Notes: a model not told the origin generated them from the sequence alone. Shown: positions 32,116 through 41,509, counted from the first letter of the stretch. The stretch: 64,000 nucleotides of DNA from Leisingera aquaemixtae (GCF_019801145.1 NZ_JAHVJQ010000004.1:310001-374000); one strand, 5' to 3'. Translations and numbers: made by a program.

Positions 32116-32580
32116 ATGGCCAAGCGCGAACGGGAATTTACCGGCAAGCACGCACTGATGCTGTTCGGCGGCGCCTTTGCGGTGATTATCGGGGTGAACA
32201 TCATCCTGGCGGTCAACGCGGTGAAAACCTTTCCGGGGCTGGAGGTGAAGAATTCCTACGTCGCAAGCCAGGAGTTCGATCAGCGCCGTTCTGCGCAAGA
32301 GGCGCTGGGCTGGTCGGTCTATGCCTCCTCGCAAGGCGATCAGGTCAAGCTTGAGATCACCGATGCCGATGGCAACCCGGTGGAGGTCGCCAAGCTGAGC
32401 GCGACGCTCGGCCGGGCGACCCATGTGCAGGACGACCAGCAGCCGGAGTTCACCTTTGACGGCCGCGCCTATGTGGCGCCAGCCGACTTGGGGCCGGGCA
32501 ACTGGAACATCCGCATGGTGGCGCGGGCCAAGAGCGGCACCGAATTCACCCAGCGGGTGATCCTCCATGTGAAGGGCTGA
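32116..32580 (+). CDS. ccoH: FixH/CcoH-family cbb3 oxidase assembly protein
   Basis: 154 residues. One N-terminal membrane helix (HALMLFGGAFAVIIGVNIILAV, about 12-33) and a beta-sandwich periplasmic domain (ALGWSVYASSQGDQVKLEITDADGNP). FixH/CcoH is needed for stable assembly of the cbb3 complex. Starts 2 bp after the ccoG stop and ends 5 bp before ccoI, which indicates tight operon coupling. Confidence 0.9.
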   Translation: MAKREREFTGKHALMLFGGAFAVIIGVNIILAVNAVKTFPGLEVKNSYVASQEFDQRRSAQEALGWSVYASSQGDQVKLEITDADGNPVEVAKLSATLGRATHVQDDQQPEFTFDGRAYVAPADLGPGNWNIRMVARAKSGTEFTQRVILHVKG

Positions 32581-32585
32581 CCGCC

Positions 32586-34763
32586 ATGACCGCGCAGCTC
32601 CGTCCTTCGCTTGCCGCTTGTCCCGCCTGCGTCGCGGCTCCGCACGACAGCTCTGATCAGGCGCCGGCCGACGCACGGCTGGCCCTGTCCTTGCCGGGCA
32701 TCCACTGCCAGGCCTGTATTTCGGCGGTGGAGCGGGCGCTGAATGCCCATCCCGGCATCCATTCGGCGCGGGTGAACCTGACTCTCAAGCGGGCGCTGAT
32801 CGAGGCAGAGCCGGAACTGCGCGCGGCGGATCTGATCCCGCTGCTGGAAAGCATCGGCTACGAGGCGCACGAACTGGATCTGGCAGCCCTGGCGGCTACC
32901 CAGAACGACAAGATTGGCCGGGACCTGCTGATGCGCCTGGCGGTGGCCTTCTTTGCCTCGATGAACGTGATGCTGCTGTCCATTTCGGTCTGGTCCGGGG
33001 CCTCGGATGCAACCCGCGACATGTTCCACTGGATCTCCGCCGCCATCACCTTTCCGGCGATCGTCTTCTCGGCGCAGCCGTTCTTTGCCAATGCCTGGAC
33101 GGCGCTGCGCGTCAAGCGCCTCAACATGGATGTGCCGATCGTGCTGGCCCTGGTGCTGGCGCTGGCAACGTCGCTGTGGGAGACCTTCCTGTCGGGCGAG
33201 CACGCCTATTTCGATGCGGCGCTGACGCTGACGTTTTTCCTGCTGGCAGGCCGCTACCTGGATTACCGGACCCGCGCCGCGGCGCGCTCGGCGGCGGAGG
33301 AGCTGGCCGCGCTGGAGGTGCCCCGTGCAATCCGGCTTCTGGACGGCGATGAATACGAGGTGCCGGTCGCCGACCTGGCAATCGGCGACCTGATCCTGGT
33401 GCGGCCCGGCGGGCGGATGCCGGTGGATGGCGAAATCGTTGCGGGCCAGTCGGAACTCGACCGCTCGCTGCTGACCGGGGAAACGCTGCCGGTATTTGCG
33501 GAACCGGGCCTGGCGGTTTCCGCCGGCGAGGTGAACCTCACCGGCCCGCTGACCATCCGCGCGACGGCAGTGGGCGAGGACACCTCTCTGCATCGCATGA
33601 CCGACCTGGTCGCGATCGCGGAATCGGGCCGCTCCCGCTACACATCCCTGGCCGACAGCGCAGCAAAACTCTATGCCCCCGGCGTGCATATCCTGTCGGC
33701 GCTCGCCTTTGCGGGCTGGTATCTTTACACCTTCGACATCCGCACCGCGCTGAACATCGCTGCCGCGGTGCTGATCATCACCTGCCCCTGTGCGCTGGGC
33801 CTCGCAGTGCCTGCCGTGACCACCGCCGCCTCGGGCCGGCTGTTCAAAAAGGGCATGCTGATCAAACACGCCACCGCGCTGGAGCGGCTGGCGGAAGTGG
33901 ACACCGTGGTGTTCGACAAGACCGGCACGCTGACCGCCGGCACGCCGGAAGTCACCAATCTGGGCGATCATGCCCGCGCAGACTTGGAAATCGCCCTGGC
34001 GCTGGCCGAAGGCTCTTCGCATCCGCTGTCAGTGGCGCTGACCCGCGCCGCGCGTGAGGCCGGGATCAGGCCCGCCGGCGTTCAGGACATCACAGAGGTG
34101 CCGGGCTACGGTGCCGAAGGCCTGTTCCGCGGCCGAACTGTGCGGCTGGGCCGCGCGGCGTGGGTCGGGGCTGAGCAGGGCAGCCAGACGGCGGCCTGGC
34201 TGGACAGCGGGGCAGGAGCGGCAAAACCGTTCCTGTTCACCGACGCCCTGCGCCCCGGCGCCGCCGAGGCCGTGCAGGCGCTAAAGCAGACTGGCAAGGA
34301 AGTCCTGCTGATTTCCGGCGACACCACCGGCGCGGTGGAGGATCTGGCGCAGCGTCTGGGGATCACCAAATGGGTGGCCGAGGCGCTGCCTGCCGATAAA
34401 TCCGCCCGGGTGCAGATGCTTGCCGATCAAGGCAAGAAGGTTCTGATGGTGGGCGACGGCCTCAATGACACCGCGGCGCTGGCTGCGGCACATGTGTCGG
34501 TATCGCCCGCCTCGGCGCTGGATGCGGCGCGGGTTGCGTCCGACATCGTGCTCTTGGGCCAGGACCTCAGCCCGATTGCCGAGGCCTGCGGCGTGGCGCA
34601 GAAAGCCACCCGCCGCATCCGCGAGAACTTCCGCATTGCCACCCTTTACAATGTGGTTGCGGTGCCGCTGGCGATTGCGGGGCTGGCCACGCCCTTGATT
34701 GCAGCGTTGGCGATGTCTACCTCTTCCATTACTGTTTCCCTCAATGCGCTGCGGCTGCGCTAA
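32586..34763 (+). CDS. ccoI: Copper-translocating P1B-type ATPase CcoI (FixI)
   Basis: 725 residues. N-terminal metal-binding domain with GIHCQACISAVERAL (CxxC near 40) preceded by an extra CPAC at 12-15. Membrane copper site CPC in ITCPCALGLAVP near 400, phosphorylation loop DKTGTLT near 445 and hinge GDGLNDTAAL near 625. FixI/CcoI delivers copper for the CuB centre of cbb3 oxidase; these slow exporters differ from CopA by gene context. Third gene of ccoGHIS. Confidence 0.95.
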   Translation: MTAQLRPSLAACPACVAAPHDSSDQAPADARLALSLPGIHCQACISAVERALNAHPGIHSARVNLTLKRALIEAEPELRAADLIPLLESIGYEAHELDLAALAATQNDKIGRDLLMRLAVAFFASMNVMLLSISVWSGASDATRDMFHWISAAITFPAIVFSAQPFFANAWTALRVKRLNMDVPIVLALVLALATSLWETFLSGEHAYFDAALTLTFFLLAGRYLDYRTRAAARSAAEELAALEVPRAIRLLDGDEYEVPVADLAIGDLILVRPGGRMPVDGEIVAGQSELDRSLLTGETLPVFAEPGLAVSAGEVNLTGPLTIRATAVGEDTSLHRMTDLVAIAESGRSRYTSLADSAAKLYAPGVHILSALAFAGWYLYTFDIRTALNIAAAVLIITCPCALGLAVPAVTTAASGRLFKKGMLIKHATALERLAEVDTVVFDKTGTLTAGTPEVTNLGDHARADLEIALALAEGSSHPLSVALTRAAREAGIRPAGVQDITEVPGYGAEGLFRGRTVRLGRAAWVGAEQGSQTAAWLDSGAGAAKPFLFTDALRPGAAEAVQALKQTGKEVLLISGDTTGAVEDLAQRLGITKWVAEALPADKSARVQMLADQGKKVLMVGDGLNDTAALAAAHVSVSPASALDAARVASDIVLLGQDLSPIAEACGVAQKATRRIRENFRIATLYNVVAVPLAIAGLATPLIAALAMSTSSITVSLNALRLR

Positions 34764-34793
34764 GCCCCCGCTGACAATACCGGTACCGAAACC

Positions 34794-34952
34794 ATGAGTG
34801 TCCTTGCCTATCTGATCCCGATTTCTCTGATCCTCGGCACGGTGGGTCTTGCGGCGTTCTTCTACACGGTGCGCAGCAACCAGTATGATGATCCCGAAGG
34901 CGACTCCCGCCGCATTCTCAGCGATGAATGGGACGACAAGCCCAAACCCTGA
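34794..34952 (+). CDS. ccoS: cbb3 oxidase maturation protein CcoS
   Basis: 52 residues. MSVLAYLIPISLILGTVGLA continues into AFFYTVRSNQYDDPEGDSRR: a single membrane helix followed by the conserved FxWxxxxxQyDDpeG-type motif of CcoS/FixS (here FFYTVRSNQYDDPEG), with an acidic tail. Required for cofactor insertion into CcoN. It starts 30 bp after the ccoI stop and ends the cluster. Confidence 0.93.
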   Translation: MSVLAYLIPISLILGTVGLAAFFYTVRSNQYDDPEGDSRRILSDEWDDKPKP

Positions 34953-35050
34953 GCGCTGCCCGGAAATGGCTTCCTGCCTCTGCGGATGCGCTGGCTGACG
35001 CCGGAAACTCCGTATCTGCGCAGCGGTCTGGTGCCAGAGGGCCGGAATGA

Positions 35051-35075
35051 AAAAGGCGCCTCATGGGCGCCTTTT
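35051..35075. terminator. Bidirectional intrinsic terminator between ccoS and the DD-carboxypeptidase gene
   Basis: AAAAGGCGCC-TCATG-GGCGCCTTTT: a 10-bp perfect stem with a 5-base loop, T-rich on both strands, placed between two converging genes. Confidence 0.92.
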
Positions 35076-35100
35076 CTGCTGACTGTCCAGGGCTCTCCGG

Positions 35101-36738
35101 TCAGGACGGGCCGATCGGATTGCAGGTCACGTTGCGGGCGTTCAGGCGGCGGCAGGCCAGTTCCGCCTGCTCCTGGCTCATGCCCAGGAAATTGGCCTCG
35201 AAGCCGCGGCGGGTCTTTGCCACCTTGCGCAGGGTTCCGTCCAGCGTTTCCAGCTCGGACAAAGCGGTACGCAGCAGCACTTTCTCGGCCTGGTAGCGGC
35301 TGGTGTAGAGCCCGACGTTGACGCCCCAGTACCGGCCGCCGGAGGTGGACAGACGGGTCACGACCACCGGCTCCGGCTCCGGTGAGGCTGCTGCCAGGCT
35401 GGCCGGGCGGGCAACCGGACGCAATCCGGTGAACGGCACTTTCTGCACGGCCACGATGACGGCCGGGGTTGCCGCTTCGGCAGCCGCCGCCTGGGGTTCC
35501 GCCTCGGCCTCAGCCAGGGCAACCGCGATGCTGTCGCGCAGCGCATCTTCCTGCACAGCGGCGTCTGCGCTGACGGTCTGAACGTTCTCGATCTGCCCTT
35601 CCGCAGCACCGGTCTCTGCGGTGTCAGCCGGTGCAGTATCAGCCTCAGTTGCCGGTTGCTCTGCGGGCGGGGTCTGCAGCGCTTCCTCAAGCGCCGCCAC
35701 CAGCACCGGCGACCCGTTGCTGCCCGGGCGCGTCTTGGGGCGCAGGCTGGTGTTCACCTGGCCGCTTACCCGGATGGTCTTGCCCGCCACTCCGTGCGAG
35801 GAGCTGTCGTCCGCATCGGCAATCACCACATTGCCTGCCCCCTGATAAGAAGGACGCTGCGGCTTGCGCAGCGCCGCGCGCGAAGGCGCCCGGCGGAAGC
35901 CGAGATCCAGCAGTTCTGCCACCTTGGCGTTGCGCGAGGTGGAGGACTTGCCGCCGAACACGGTTGCGATGATCCGTTCATTGCCGCGCTTGGCAGAGGC
36001 AACCAGGTTGAAGCCGGCCGCACGGGTGTAGCCGGTCTTGATGCCGTCGGCGCCGCGGTAGGCGGCCAGCAGGCGGCGGTTGGTATTGGGAACTTCACGC
36101 ACGCCGGCATTGGTCGAGCGGCGCGAGAACAGGTTGTAATACTCCGGGTAGTCATACAGCAGATGCCGCCCCAGCGTGGTCATGTCGCTGGCGGTCGACA
36201 GATGCCCGCTGGCAGTCAGGCCGTGCGCGTTCTTGAACGTCGTGCGGCTCATCCCCAGCGCCTTGGCGGTACGGTTCATGCGGCGGGCAAATGCGGCCTC
36301 GGACCCCGACAGGGTCTCGCCGATGGCCGTGGCGGCGTCATTGGCGGACTTCACTGCGGCGGCGCGGATCAAGTAGCGGAAGGCGATCTTCTGACCTGAC
36401 TTGAGCCCCAGTTTCGACGGCGGCTCGGCAGCGGCGTTGCGGCTGATCCTGACCTTGGTATCCAGCGTGATCTCGCCGTTCCGGACCGCTTCAAAAGCGA
36501 TGTAGAGCGTCATCATCTTAGTCAGCGAGGCAGGATGCAGCCGGGTGTCGGCATTGCGTGAATGCAGCACTTCACCGGTGCGTGCATCGATCACCATGGC
36601 CGCGTACGGGGCCGCTGCGGCCCGCTGCGGCTGCAGCGCCATCACCATCGTTGCAAGAAATAGAGCCGCGGCTGCCCATAGGAGCCGGGTACGGGGATAC
36701 CGGCTGGACGCCGGATTGACCTGCGTGATCACTGCCAT
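35101..36738 (-). CDS. D-alanyl-D-alanine carboxypeptidase (PBP5-type) with C-terminal SPOR domain
   Basis: 545 residues. A signal/anchor near 18-42 (RLLWAAAALFLATMVMAL) leads to the penicillin-binding domain: SxxK in HPASLTKMMTLYIAF near 72, SxN in VKSANDAAT near 133, KTG in GIKTGYTRAAG near 236. An Ala/Glu-rich linker (about 340-445) joins it to a SPOR domain at the C terminus (GRYWGVNVGLYTSRYQAEKVL). It trims the terminal D-Ala of peptidoglycan stem peptides, and SPOR targets it to the division septum. Minus strand, monocistronic. Confidence 0.92.
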   Translation of the reverse strand: MAVITQVNPASSRYPRTRLLWAAAALFLATMVMALQPQRAAAAPYAAMVIDARTGEVLHSRNADTRLHPASLTKMMTLYIAFEAVRNGEITLDTKVRISRNAAAEPPSKLGLKSGQKIAFRYLIRAAAVKSANDAATAIGETLSGSEAAFARRMNRTAKALGMSRTTFKNAHGLTASGHLSTASDMTTLGRHLLYDYPEYYNLFSRRSTNAGVREVPNTNRRLLAAYRGADGIKTGYTRAAGFNLVASAKRGNERIIATVFGGKSSTSRNAKVAELLDLGFRRAPSRAALRKPQRPSYQGAGNVVIADADDSSSHGVAGKTIRVSGQVNTSLRPKTRPGSNGSPVLVAALEEALQTPPAEQPATEADTAPADTAETGAAEGQIENVQTVSADAAVQEDALRDSIAVALAEAEAEPQAAAAEAATPAVIVAVQKVPFTGLRPVARPASLAAASPEPEPVVVTRLSTSGGRYWGVNVGLYTSRYQAEKVLLRTALSELETLDGTLRKVAKTRRGFEANFLGMSQEQAELACRRLNARNVTCNPIGPS

Positions 36739-36998
36739 GTTTGCCTCGTGCCGCCGGTTTTCCGGCTGACGTTTTTGCCTGTTACGAAAAGCCTAACACA
36801 GGGTTGCCAAGGAATAAACAGGGGCAGGATAGGGCAGACAGCCCGATGCGCGTCTGTCTGCCGGCATTTTGTGGGTGAGCGTGGCAACCTCTCTAGATGC
36901 GGTAAGTGCTAACAGAAGGTTACTGAAAAAAGTTGCACACCGCGGCTGATCGGCAGCGGAATTTCCGGCCTGCAAACGGCGCAGGGGCTGTTTCGCCG

Positions 36999-37325
36999 TT
37001 AAACCGCGTGGAAATTGGTCACGTAAAACGGCGTGGAATAATTGAGCCCAAGCGAGAATTCGCAGGGCTGGTGCAGCCGTGCCTTGATCCGGGATTCGAG
37101 ATCTTCCAGCAGCGCCTTGGAAAACGCCTCGTCCCGGTGCGGCTTGCTCAGCAGGGCAACACTGATTGTGATATGGGTGCGGTGGAAACGGTCCGCGGGA
37201 TAGGCCCGTCCCTTGCAGGCGCCGGCGCCGCCATCGTGCTCCAGTATCACCGTTTCGATCTCAGCGAGGATGGCCTCGGCGTCGAGATCCAGATCACTGG
37301 AGTATTTCAGTTCGGCGTGCGGCAT
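36999..37325 (-). CDS. 5-carboxymethyl-2-hydroxymuconate isomerase-like (tautomerase fold) protein
   Basis: 108 residues beginning MPHAELKYSSDLDLDAEAIL, with Pro as residue 2 in the position of the catalytic amino-terminal proline of CHMI/tautomerases, and YPADRFHRTHITISVALLSKP in the middle. The length fits the CHMI group. Those enzymes isomerise dienoic acids from homoprotocatechuate meta-cleavage. No other hpa genes are near, so the role is inferred from fold alone; it lies 65 bp after an HAD-family gene. Confidence 0.6.
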   Translation of the reverse strand: MPHAELKYSSDLDLDAEAILAEIETVILEHDGGAGACKGRAYPADRFHRTHITISVALLSKPHRDEAFSKALLEDLESRIKARLHQPCEFSLGLNYSTPFYVTNFHAV

Positions 37326-37390
37326 GTCTCCGGGGCTCCCTTGAAATTTGTCAAAGGGATAGCGGCACGGGCCCGGCCCGTCCAGCGCGC

Positions 37391-38104
37391 TTACTCCAGG
37401 CTGTCCACCAGCGCTGCCAGCCCGCTCAGATCCGGGATCTCGGTGTAGCGCGGGCTGTGCTCCGGCGCCTCGGCGTGTTCCACCTCCCAGACCAGCCCGT
37501 GCGGCACATAGGTGCCCCAGCCGCCGGCCTCGATCACCGGCACCACATCCGACCGCATGGAATTGCCCACCATCATGGCGCGGCTGGCGCCGTCGCCGTG
37601 GCGGGCAAAGATGTCGTGGTAGACCTCCGGTGTCTTTTCCGAGACCACTTCGACGCCGTCAAACAGTTCGCCAAGGCCCGACTGCGCCAGCTTGCGCTCC
37701 TGGTCCAGCAGATCGCCCTTGGTGATCAGAACCACCTTGTATCGGTCGGCAACCGCCTCCACCGCCTCCCGCGCATGCGGCAGCAGTTCGATCGGGTAGG
37801 ACAGCATCATCTGGCCGGCCGTGATCAGCTCCTTGACCACGGCAGCAGGCACGCGCTCGCCCGTGACCTCGATCGCGGTTTCGATCATCGACAGGGTAAA
37901 GCCCTTCACCCCGTAGCCGTAGCGCCCCAGATTGCGCTTTTCGGCGTCCAGCAGCTGCCGCTCCAGCTGTTCGGGGCCGACATCCGCAGGCGTGTGATCC
38001 TGCAGCAATTCGGCAAACCGTTCCTGCGTGACGCGGAAGAACCGTTCGTTGTGCCAGAGGGTATCATCGGCATCAAAGCCGATTGTTGTCAAATTACGTA
38101 TCAA
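37391..38104 (-). CDS. HAD-superfamily hydrolase
   Basis: 237 residues. Nucleophile motif [13 protein letters not shown] at residues 8-20, cap helices to about 110, Thr/Lys motif [15 protein letters not shown] near 125 and acidic motif [19 protein letters not shown] near 178. Likely a small-molecule phosphatase; FDADDTLW is common in the YjjG/haloacid-dehalogenase-like group. Same strand as the CHMI-like gene with a 65-bp gap, so possibly one transcript. Confidence 0.85.
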   Translation of the reverse strand: MIRNLTTIGFDADDTLWHNERFFRVTQERFAELLQDHTPADVGPEQLERQLLDAEKRNLGRYGYGVKGFTLSMIETAIEVTGERVPAAVVKELITAGQMMLSYPIELLPHAREAVEAVADRYKVVLITKGDLLDQERKLAQSGLGELFDGVEVVSEKTPEVYHDIFARHGDGASRAMMVGNSMRSDVVPVIEAGGWGTYVPHGLVWEVEHAEAPEHSPRYTEIPDLSGLAALVDSLE

Positions 38105-38210
38105 TCTGCGTGTCTCAGTCTCTTTTCCTGAACACCATAGAGGCTATATAAGCCTCACAGGAAATTCCATGCACCACTGGATCAAATTGCTTATGCCGCT
38201 GCAGCCCATA

Positions 38211-38534
38211 ATGATGACCGATCATTCAGACGACGACACGGAATCCGGCGTCCTGACCAAGACGCGGCCGAAGACCAAGCGCCCGCCGCGCTACAAGGTG
38301 CTGCTGCTGAATGACGACTACACCCCGATGGAATTCGTGGTAATGGTGCTGGAGCGGTTCTTCGGCATGACCCATGCACAGGCGTTTGAGATCATGCTGA
38401 CGGTGCACAAGAAGGGCGTTGCCGTGGTCGGCGTGTTCAGTCATGAGGTGGCTGAAACCAAGGTCGGCCAGGTGATGGATTTCGCCCGCCGCCACCAGCA
38501 CCCGCTGCAGTGCACCATGGAAAAAGAAGACTGA
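38211..38534 (+). CDS. clpS: ATP-dependent Clp protease adaptor ClpS
   Basis: 107 residues from the ATG at 38211. The unstructured N-terminal arm ([12 protein letters not shown]) leads to the core [24 protein letters not shown], where the NDDYTPM loop binds N-degron residues, then [27 protein letters not shown] and a conserved C terminus. Delivers N-end-rule substrates to ClpAP. An ATG at 38169 with AGGAAA upstream would add 14 residues; the shorter form gives a 27-residue arm similar to E. coli ClpS. clpA is not adjacent; rsmC follows 12 bp later. Confidence 0.93.
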   Translation: MMTDHSDDDTESGVLTKTRPKTKRPPRYKVLLLNDDYTPMEFVVMVLERFFGMTHAQAFEIMLTVHKKGVAVVGVFSHEVAETKVGQVMDFARRHQHPLQCTMEKED

Positions 38535-38546
38535 AGAGGCTCTTAG

Positions 38547-39536
38547 ATGTCCGTACGCCTGTCCCTGGCCGCCCAATCGGGCGGCTTTGCTGTTCCGTCG
38601 GAGGGCCGCATCGCCGTGTTCCATCCGCGCAGCGAGCATGACCTGTCGGCGCTGCCCAAGGAGCAGCTGCTGATCATCCAGCCGTTCCGCCCCGACCACG
38701 ACCACTTCGCCGCGCAAGGCTATGCCTGCACCCCGTCGCCGGAGGCAGGGGCGGAGTACGCTGCCGCCGTCGTCTTTCTGCCGCGGGCCAAGGCGCTGGC
38801 CCGGATGCTGGTGGCGCAGGCCGCTGCTGCCACCTCGGGGCAGGTGCTGATCGACGGCGCCAAAACCGAAGGCATTGATTCGGTTCTGAAGGACCTGCGC
38901 AAGCGCTGCGAGCCTTCTGCCCCGGTCTCCAAGGCGCATGGCAAGATTTTCTGGATCGAGGGCGGCACCGATCTGTCCGATTGGCTGCCCGAAGGGCCGC
39001 AGCAGGTCGAAGGCTTCATCACCGCACCCGGGGTGTTCTCGGCCGATGGCATCGACCCCGCTTCCCGCATGCTGGCCGCGGCGCTGCCGCAGAAACTGGG
39101 CCGCTGCGTGGCCGACCTGGGCGGCGGCTGGGGCTATCTCTCGGCCCAGGTGCTGAAGCGCGAGGGCGTCGAGGAACTGCATTTGGTTGAGGCGGATCAT
39201 GCCGCGCTGGCCTGCGCCCGTCTGAATGCAGCGGACCCGCGGTCGCAGTTTCACTGGGCTGATGCCCGCAGCTGGAAGGCGCCGGGCCCGGTCAGCACCG
39301 TGGTAATGAACCCGCCGTTCCACACCGGCCGCACAGCGGAACCGTCGCTGGGGCAGGCCTTTATCGCCGCGGCGGCGTCCATGCTGGCGGCCAACGGCAG
39401 CCTGTGGATGGTGGCCAACCGGCATCTGCCCTATGAGACCGCGCTGGCGGAACGCTTTGCCCAGGTGCGCGAAGAGGGCGGCGACAACCGCTTCAAGATC
39501 CTGCACGCGGCCAAGCCGAAACGCGGGCGCAAGTAA
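38547..39536 (+). CDS. rsmC: Class I SAM-dependent rRNA guanine-N2 methyltransferase (RsmC/RlmG-like)
   Basis: 329 residues. The N-terminal half is a degenerate methyltransferase-like domain; the C-terminal half has the SAM-binding site VADLGGGWGYLSAQVL near 190 and the catalytic NPPF motif VVMNPPFHTG near 253. This two-domain layout matches RsmC, which methylates G1207 of 16S rRNA, and RlmG. The split between these two cannot be settled from sequence alone. Close behind clpS, same strand. Confidence 0.85.
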   Translation: MSVRLSLAAQSGGFAVPSEGRIAVFHPRSEHDLSALPKEQLLIIQPFRPDHDHFAAQGYACTPSPEAGAEYAAAVVFLPRAKALARMLVAQAAAATSGQVLIDGAKTEGIDSVLKDLRKRCEPSAPVSKAHGKIFWIEGGTDLSDWLPEGPQQVEGFITAPGVFSADGIDPASRMLAAALPQKLGRCVADLGGGWGYLSAQVLKREGVEELHLVEADHAALACARLNAADPRSQFHWADARSWKAPGPVSTVVMNPPFHTGRTAEPSLGQAFIAAAASMLAANGSLWMVANRHLPYETALAERFAQVREEGGDNRFKILHAAKPKRGRK

Positions 39537-39621
39537 CCGCGCGCAGGGCGCAATGGCGGTTTCCAAACCGGCCGACGCGGTCTAACGTGCGGTCCAGATT
39601 GCCTTAGGGGAGTACCCTTTC

Positions 39622-40425
39622 ATGTCCTTTTCCATCTCCGGAAAGACCGCCATCGTGACCGGCGCCGCCAGTGGCATCGGCCTGGCGATCGGCAAGCAGT
39701 TCGCCGATGCCGGCGCCAATGTAATGTTCGCGGATCAGTTCGAGGCGCAGCTGGTCGATGAACTGGGGGAACAGGCCGACGACGGCAATATCCGCTATTT
39801 CGCCGGCGACCTGCGCGAGCGGCTCACCATTGCCAACCTGCTGTCAGCCACCATCGACGCTTTTGATGACATCGACATCCTGGTCAACGGCGCCCGGCAG
39901 GTGGTGGCCACCAATGCGCTGGATCCGCAGGACGAGACGCTGGACCAGCTCTTGAACCAAAGCCTGCTGCCGACAGTGCGCCTGTCCCAGCAGGTTGCCA
40001 AGCGGATGATCAAGCAGGGCGAGGAGCGCGAGGACGACGGCCCCCTTGGCAGCATCATCAATCTTTCTTCGATTGCGGCCCGCCGCACCCATCCGGACCT
40101 GATGGCCTATTCCGTGGCCTCCGCCGCATTGGATCAGGCCACCCGCTCGCTCGCGGTGGCGCTGGCGCCGCACCGGATCCGGGTGAACTCCATCGCTTTC
40201 GGCTCGGTGATGAGCGCCTCCATGCAGGCGACGCTCAAGGAAAACCGCAGCTTCCGCCATGATATCGAGGCGCACACCCCGCTGGGCCGGGTGGCCTCGC
40301 CCACCGAACTGACCGAAACCGCACAATACCTGGCCTCCGACGCCGCCGGTTTCATGACCGGGCAGGTGGTGACGCTGGACGGCGGCCGCACCCTGCTGGA
40401 CCCGGTGTCCGCGCCGATGCACTGA
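39622..40425 (+). CDS. Short-chain dehydrogenase-like protein lacking the catalytic Lys
   Basis: 267 residues with a Rossmann fold: AIVTGAASGIGLAIGKQF near 10-27, DILVNGARQVV in place of the usual NNAG near 88, SSIAARR near 152. The tyrosine of the active site is in MAYSVASAALDQ: the YxxxK motif reads Y-S-V-A-S (Ser at 40120-40122 where Lys is expected). The rest of the fold is intact (PLGRVASPTELTETAQYLASDAAGFMTGQVVTLDGG). Probably not a normal oxidoreductase; a binding or regulatory role or an altered reaction is possible. It lies directly before hemF. Confidence 0.85.
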   Translation: MSFSISGKTAIVTGAASGIGLAIGKQFADAGANVMFADQFEAQLVDELGEQADDGNIRYFAGDLRERLTIANLLSATIDAFDDIDILVNGARQVVATNALDPQDETLDQLLNQSLLPTVRLSQQVAKRMIKQGEEREDDGPLGSIINLSSIAARRTHPDLMAYSVASAALDQATRSLAVALAPHRIRVNSIAFGSVMSASMQATLKENRSFRHDIEAHTPLGRVASPTELTETAQYLASDAAGFMTGQVVTLDGGRTLLDPVSAPMH

Positions 40426-40437
40426 TTGGAAAGACCT

Positions 40438-41331
40438 GTGACTGCTGAAATGAAAGAAGAAAAGGCCCGGGCGGCTGCCTGGTTCCGGGAATTGCGCGAC
40501 CAGATCGTTGCGGCCTTTGAGGCGCTGGAGGAGAGCCACAGCGAAGGCCCGTTTGCGGACATGGACCCGGGCCGGTTCGAAGTGACTGAAACCAAACGCA
40601 CCTCGGAGGACGGCTCCGACGCGGGCGGCGGGCTGATGAGCGTGATGCGCGGCGGCCGGGTTTTCGAGAAGGTCGGCGTCAACATTTCCGAGGTCTACGG
40701 CACCCTGGGCGAACGCGCGCAGGCCGCGATGGCGGCGCGCAAGGGCATTCCGGGCATGAAGGACGACCCTAGGTTCTGGGCCTCCGGCATTTCGCTGGTT
40801 GCCCATATGCGTAACCCGCATGTGCCCGCCGTGCACATGAATACCCGGATGTTCTGGACCCCGCGCGCCTGGTGGTTCGGCGGCGGCTCGGATCTCAATC
40901 CTTGCATCGAATACGCAGAGGATACCGCGCATTTCCACGGGCAGCAGAAACAGCACCTGGACCCGCACGGGGAAGACCAGTACCCGCGGCTCAAGGAATG
41001 GGCGGACGAGTATTTCTACATTCCCCACCGCAAGCGCGCCCGCGGGGTGGGCGGCATCTTCATGGATGACCAGAACTCCGGCGACTGGGCCGCGGATTTT
41101 GCCCTGACCCAGGACATCGGCCGTGCCTTCCTGCCGGCCTTTGTGCCGCTGGTCGAAAAGCGCCGGGTGCAGGAATACTCCGAGGCCGACAAGGACGTCC
41201 AGCTGATCCACCGCGGCCTCTATGCGGAATACAACCTGGTCTACGACCGCGGCACCAAGTTCGGGCTGGAAACCGGCCACGATGCCAACGCCGTGCTGAT
41301 GAGCCTGCCGCCGCTCGCCAAATGGGTCTGA
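40438..41331 (+). CDS. hemF: Oxygen-dependent coproporphyrinogen III oxidase
   Basis: 297 residues from the GTG at 40438, with GGAAAG upstream; an in-frame TTG at 40426 or ATG at 40450 are alternatives. Conserved blocks GVNISEVYG near 82, GISLVAHMRNPHVPAVHMNTR near 115, WWFGGGSDLNP near 145 and YFYIPHRKRARGVGGIFMDDQN near 190. Converts coproporphyrinogen III to protoporphyrinogen IX using O2. It follows the SDR-like gene by 12 bp and is closed by a strong terminator. Confidence 0.95.
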   Translation: MTAEMKEEKARAAAWFRELRDQIVAAFEALEESHSEGPFADMDPGRFEVTETKRTSEDGSDAGGGLMSVMRGGRVFEKVGVNISEVYGTLGERAQAAMAARKGIPGMKDDPRFWASGISLVAHMRNPHVPAVHMNTRMFWTPRAWWFGGGSDLNPCIEYAEDTAHFHGQQKQHLDPHGEDQYPRLKEWADEYFYIPHRKRARGVGGIFMDDQNSGDWAADFALTQDIGRAFLPAFVPLVEKRRVQEYSEADKDVQLIHRGLYAEYNLVYDRGTKFGLETGHDANAVLMSLPPLAKWV

Positions 41332-41355
41332 ACCCGCCAAAGCCCTAGCATTGCA

Positions 41356-41386
41356 AACGCGCCGCCCCGCAGCGGCGCGTTTTTTC
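41356..41386 (+). terminator. Intrinsic terminator after hemF
   Basis: AACGCGCCGC, a 6-base loop, GCGGCGCGTT followed by a run of T (41380-41385). Twenty-four bases past the hemF stop. Confidence 0.93.
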
Positions 41387-41509
41387 TTGCGGCGGATTTA
41401 TGCTGATTTCTTTGCGGCGGCCGCGACTTTGGGCCAGCCTGCGCTAAAGTGAATGTGAACAGGCAAAGAAAAGAGCAGTTTTCACGAAGCAAGGCAGGGA
41501 GCACATCAC

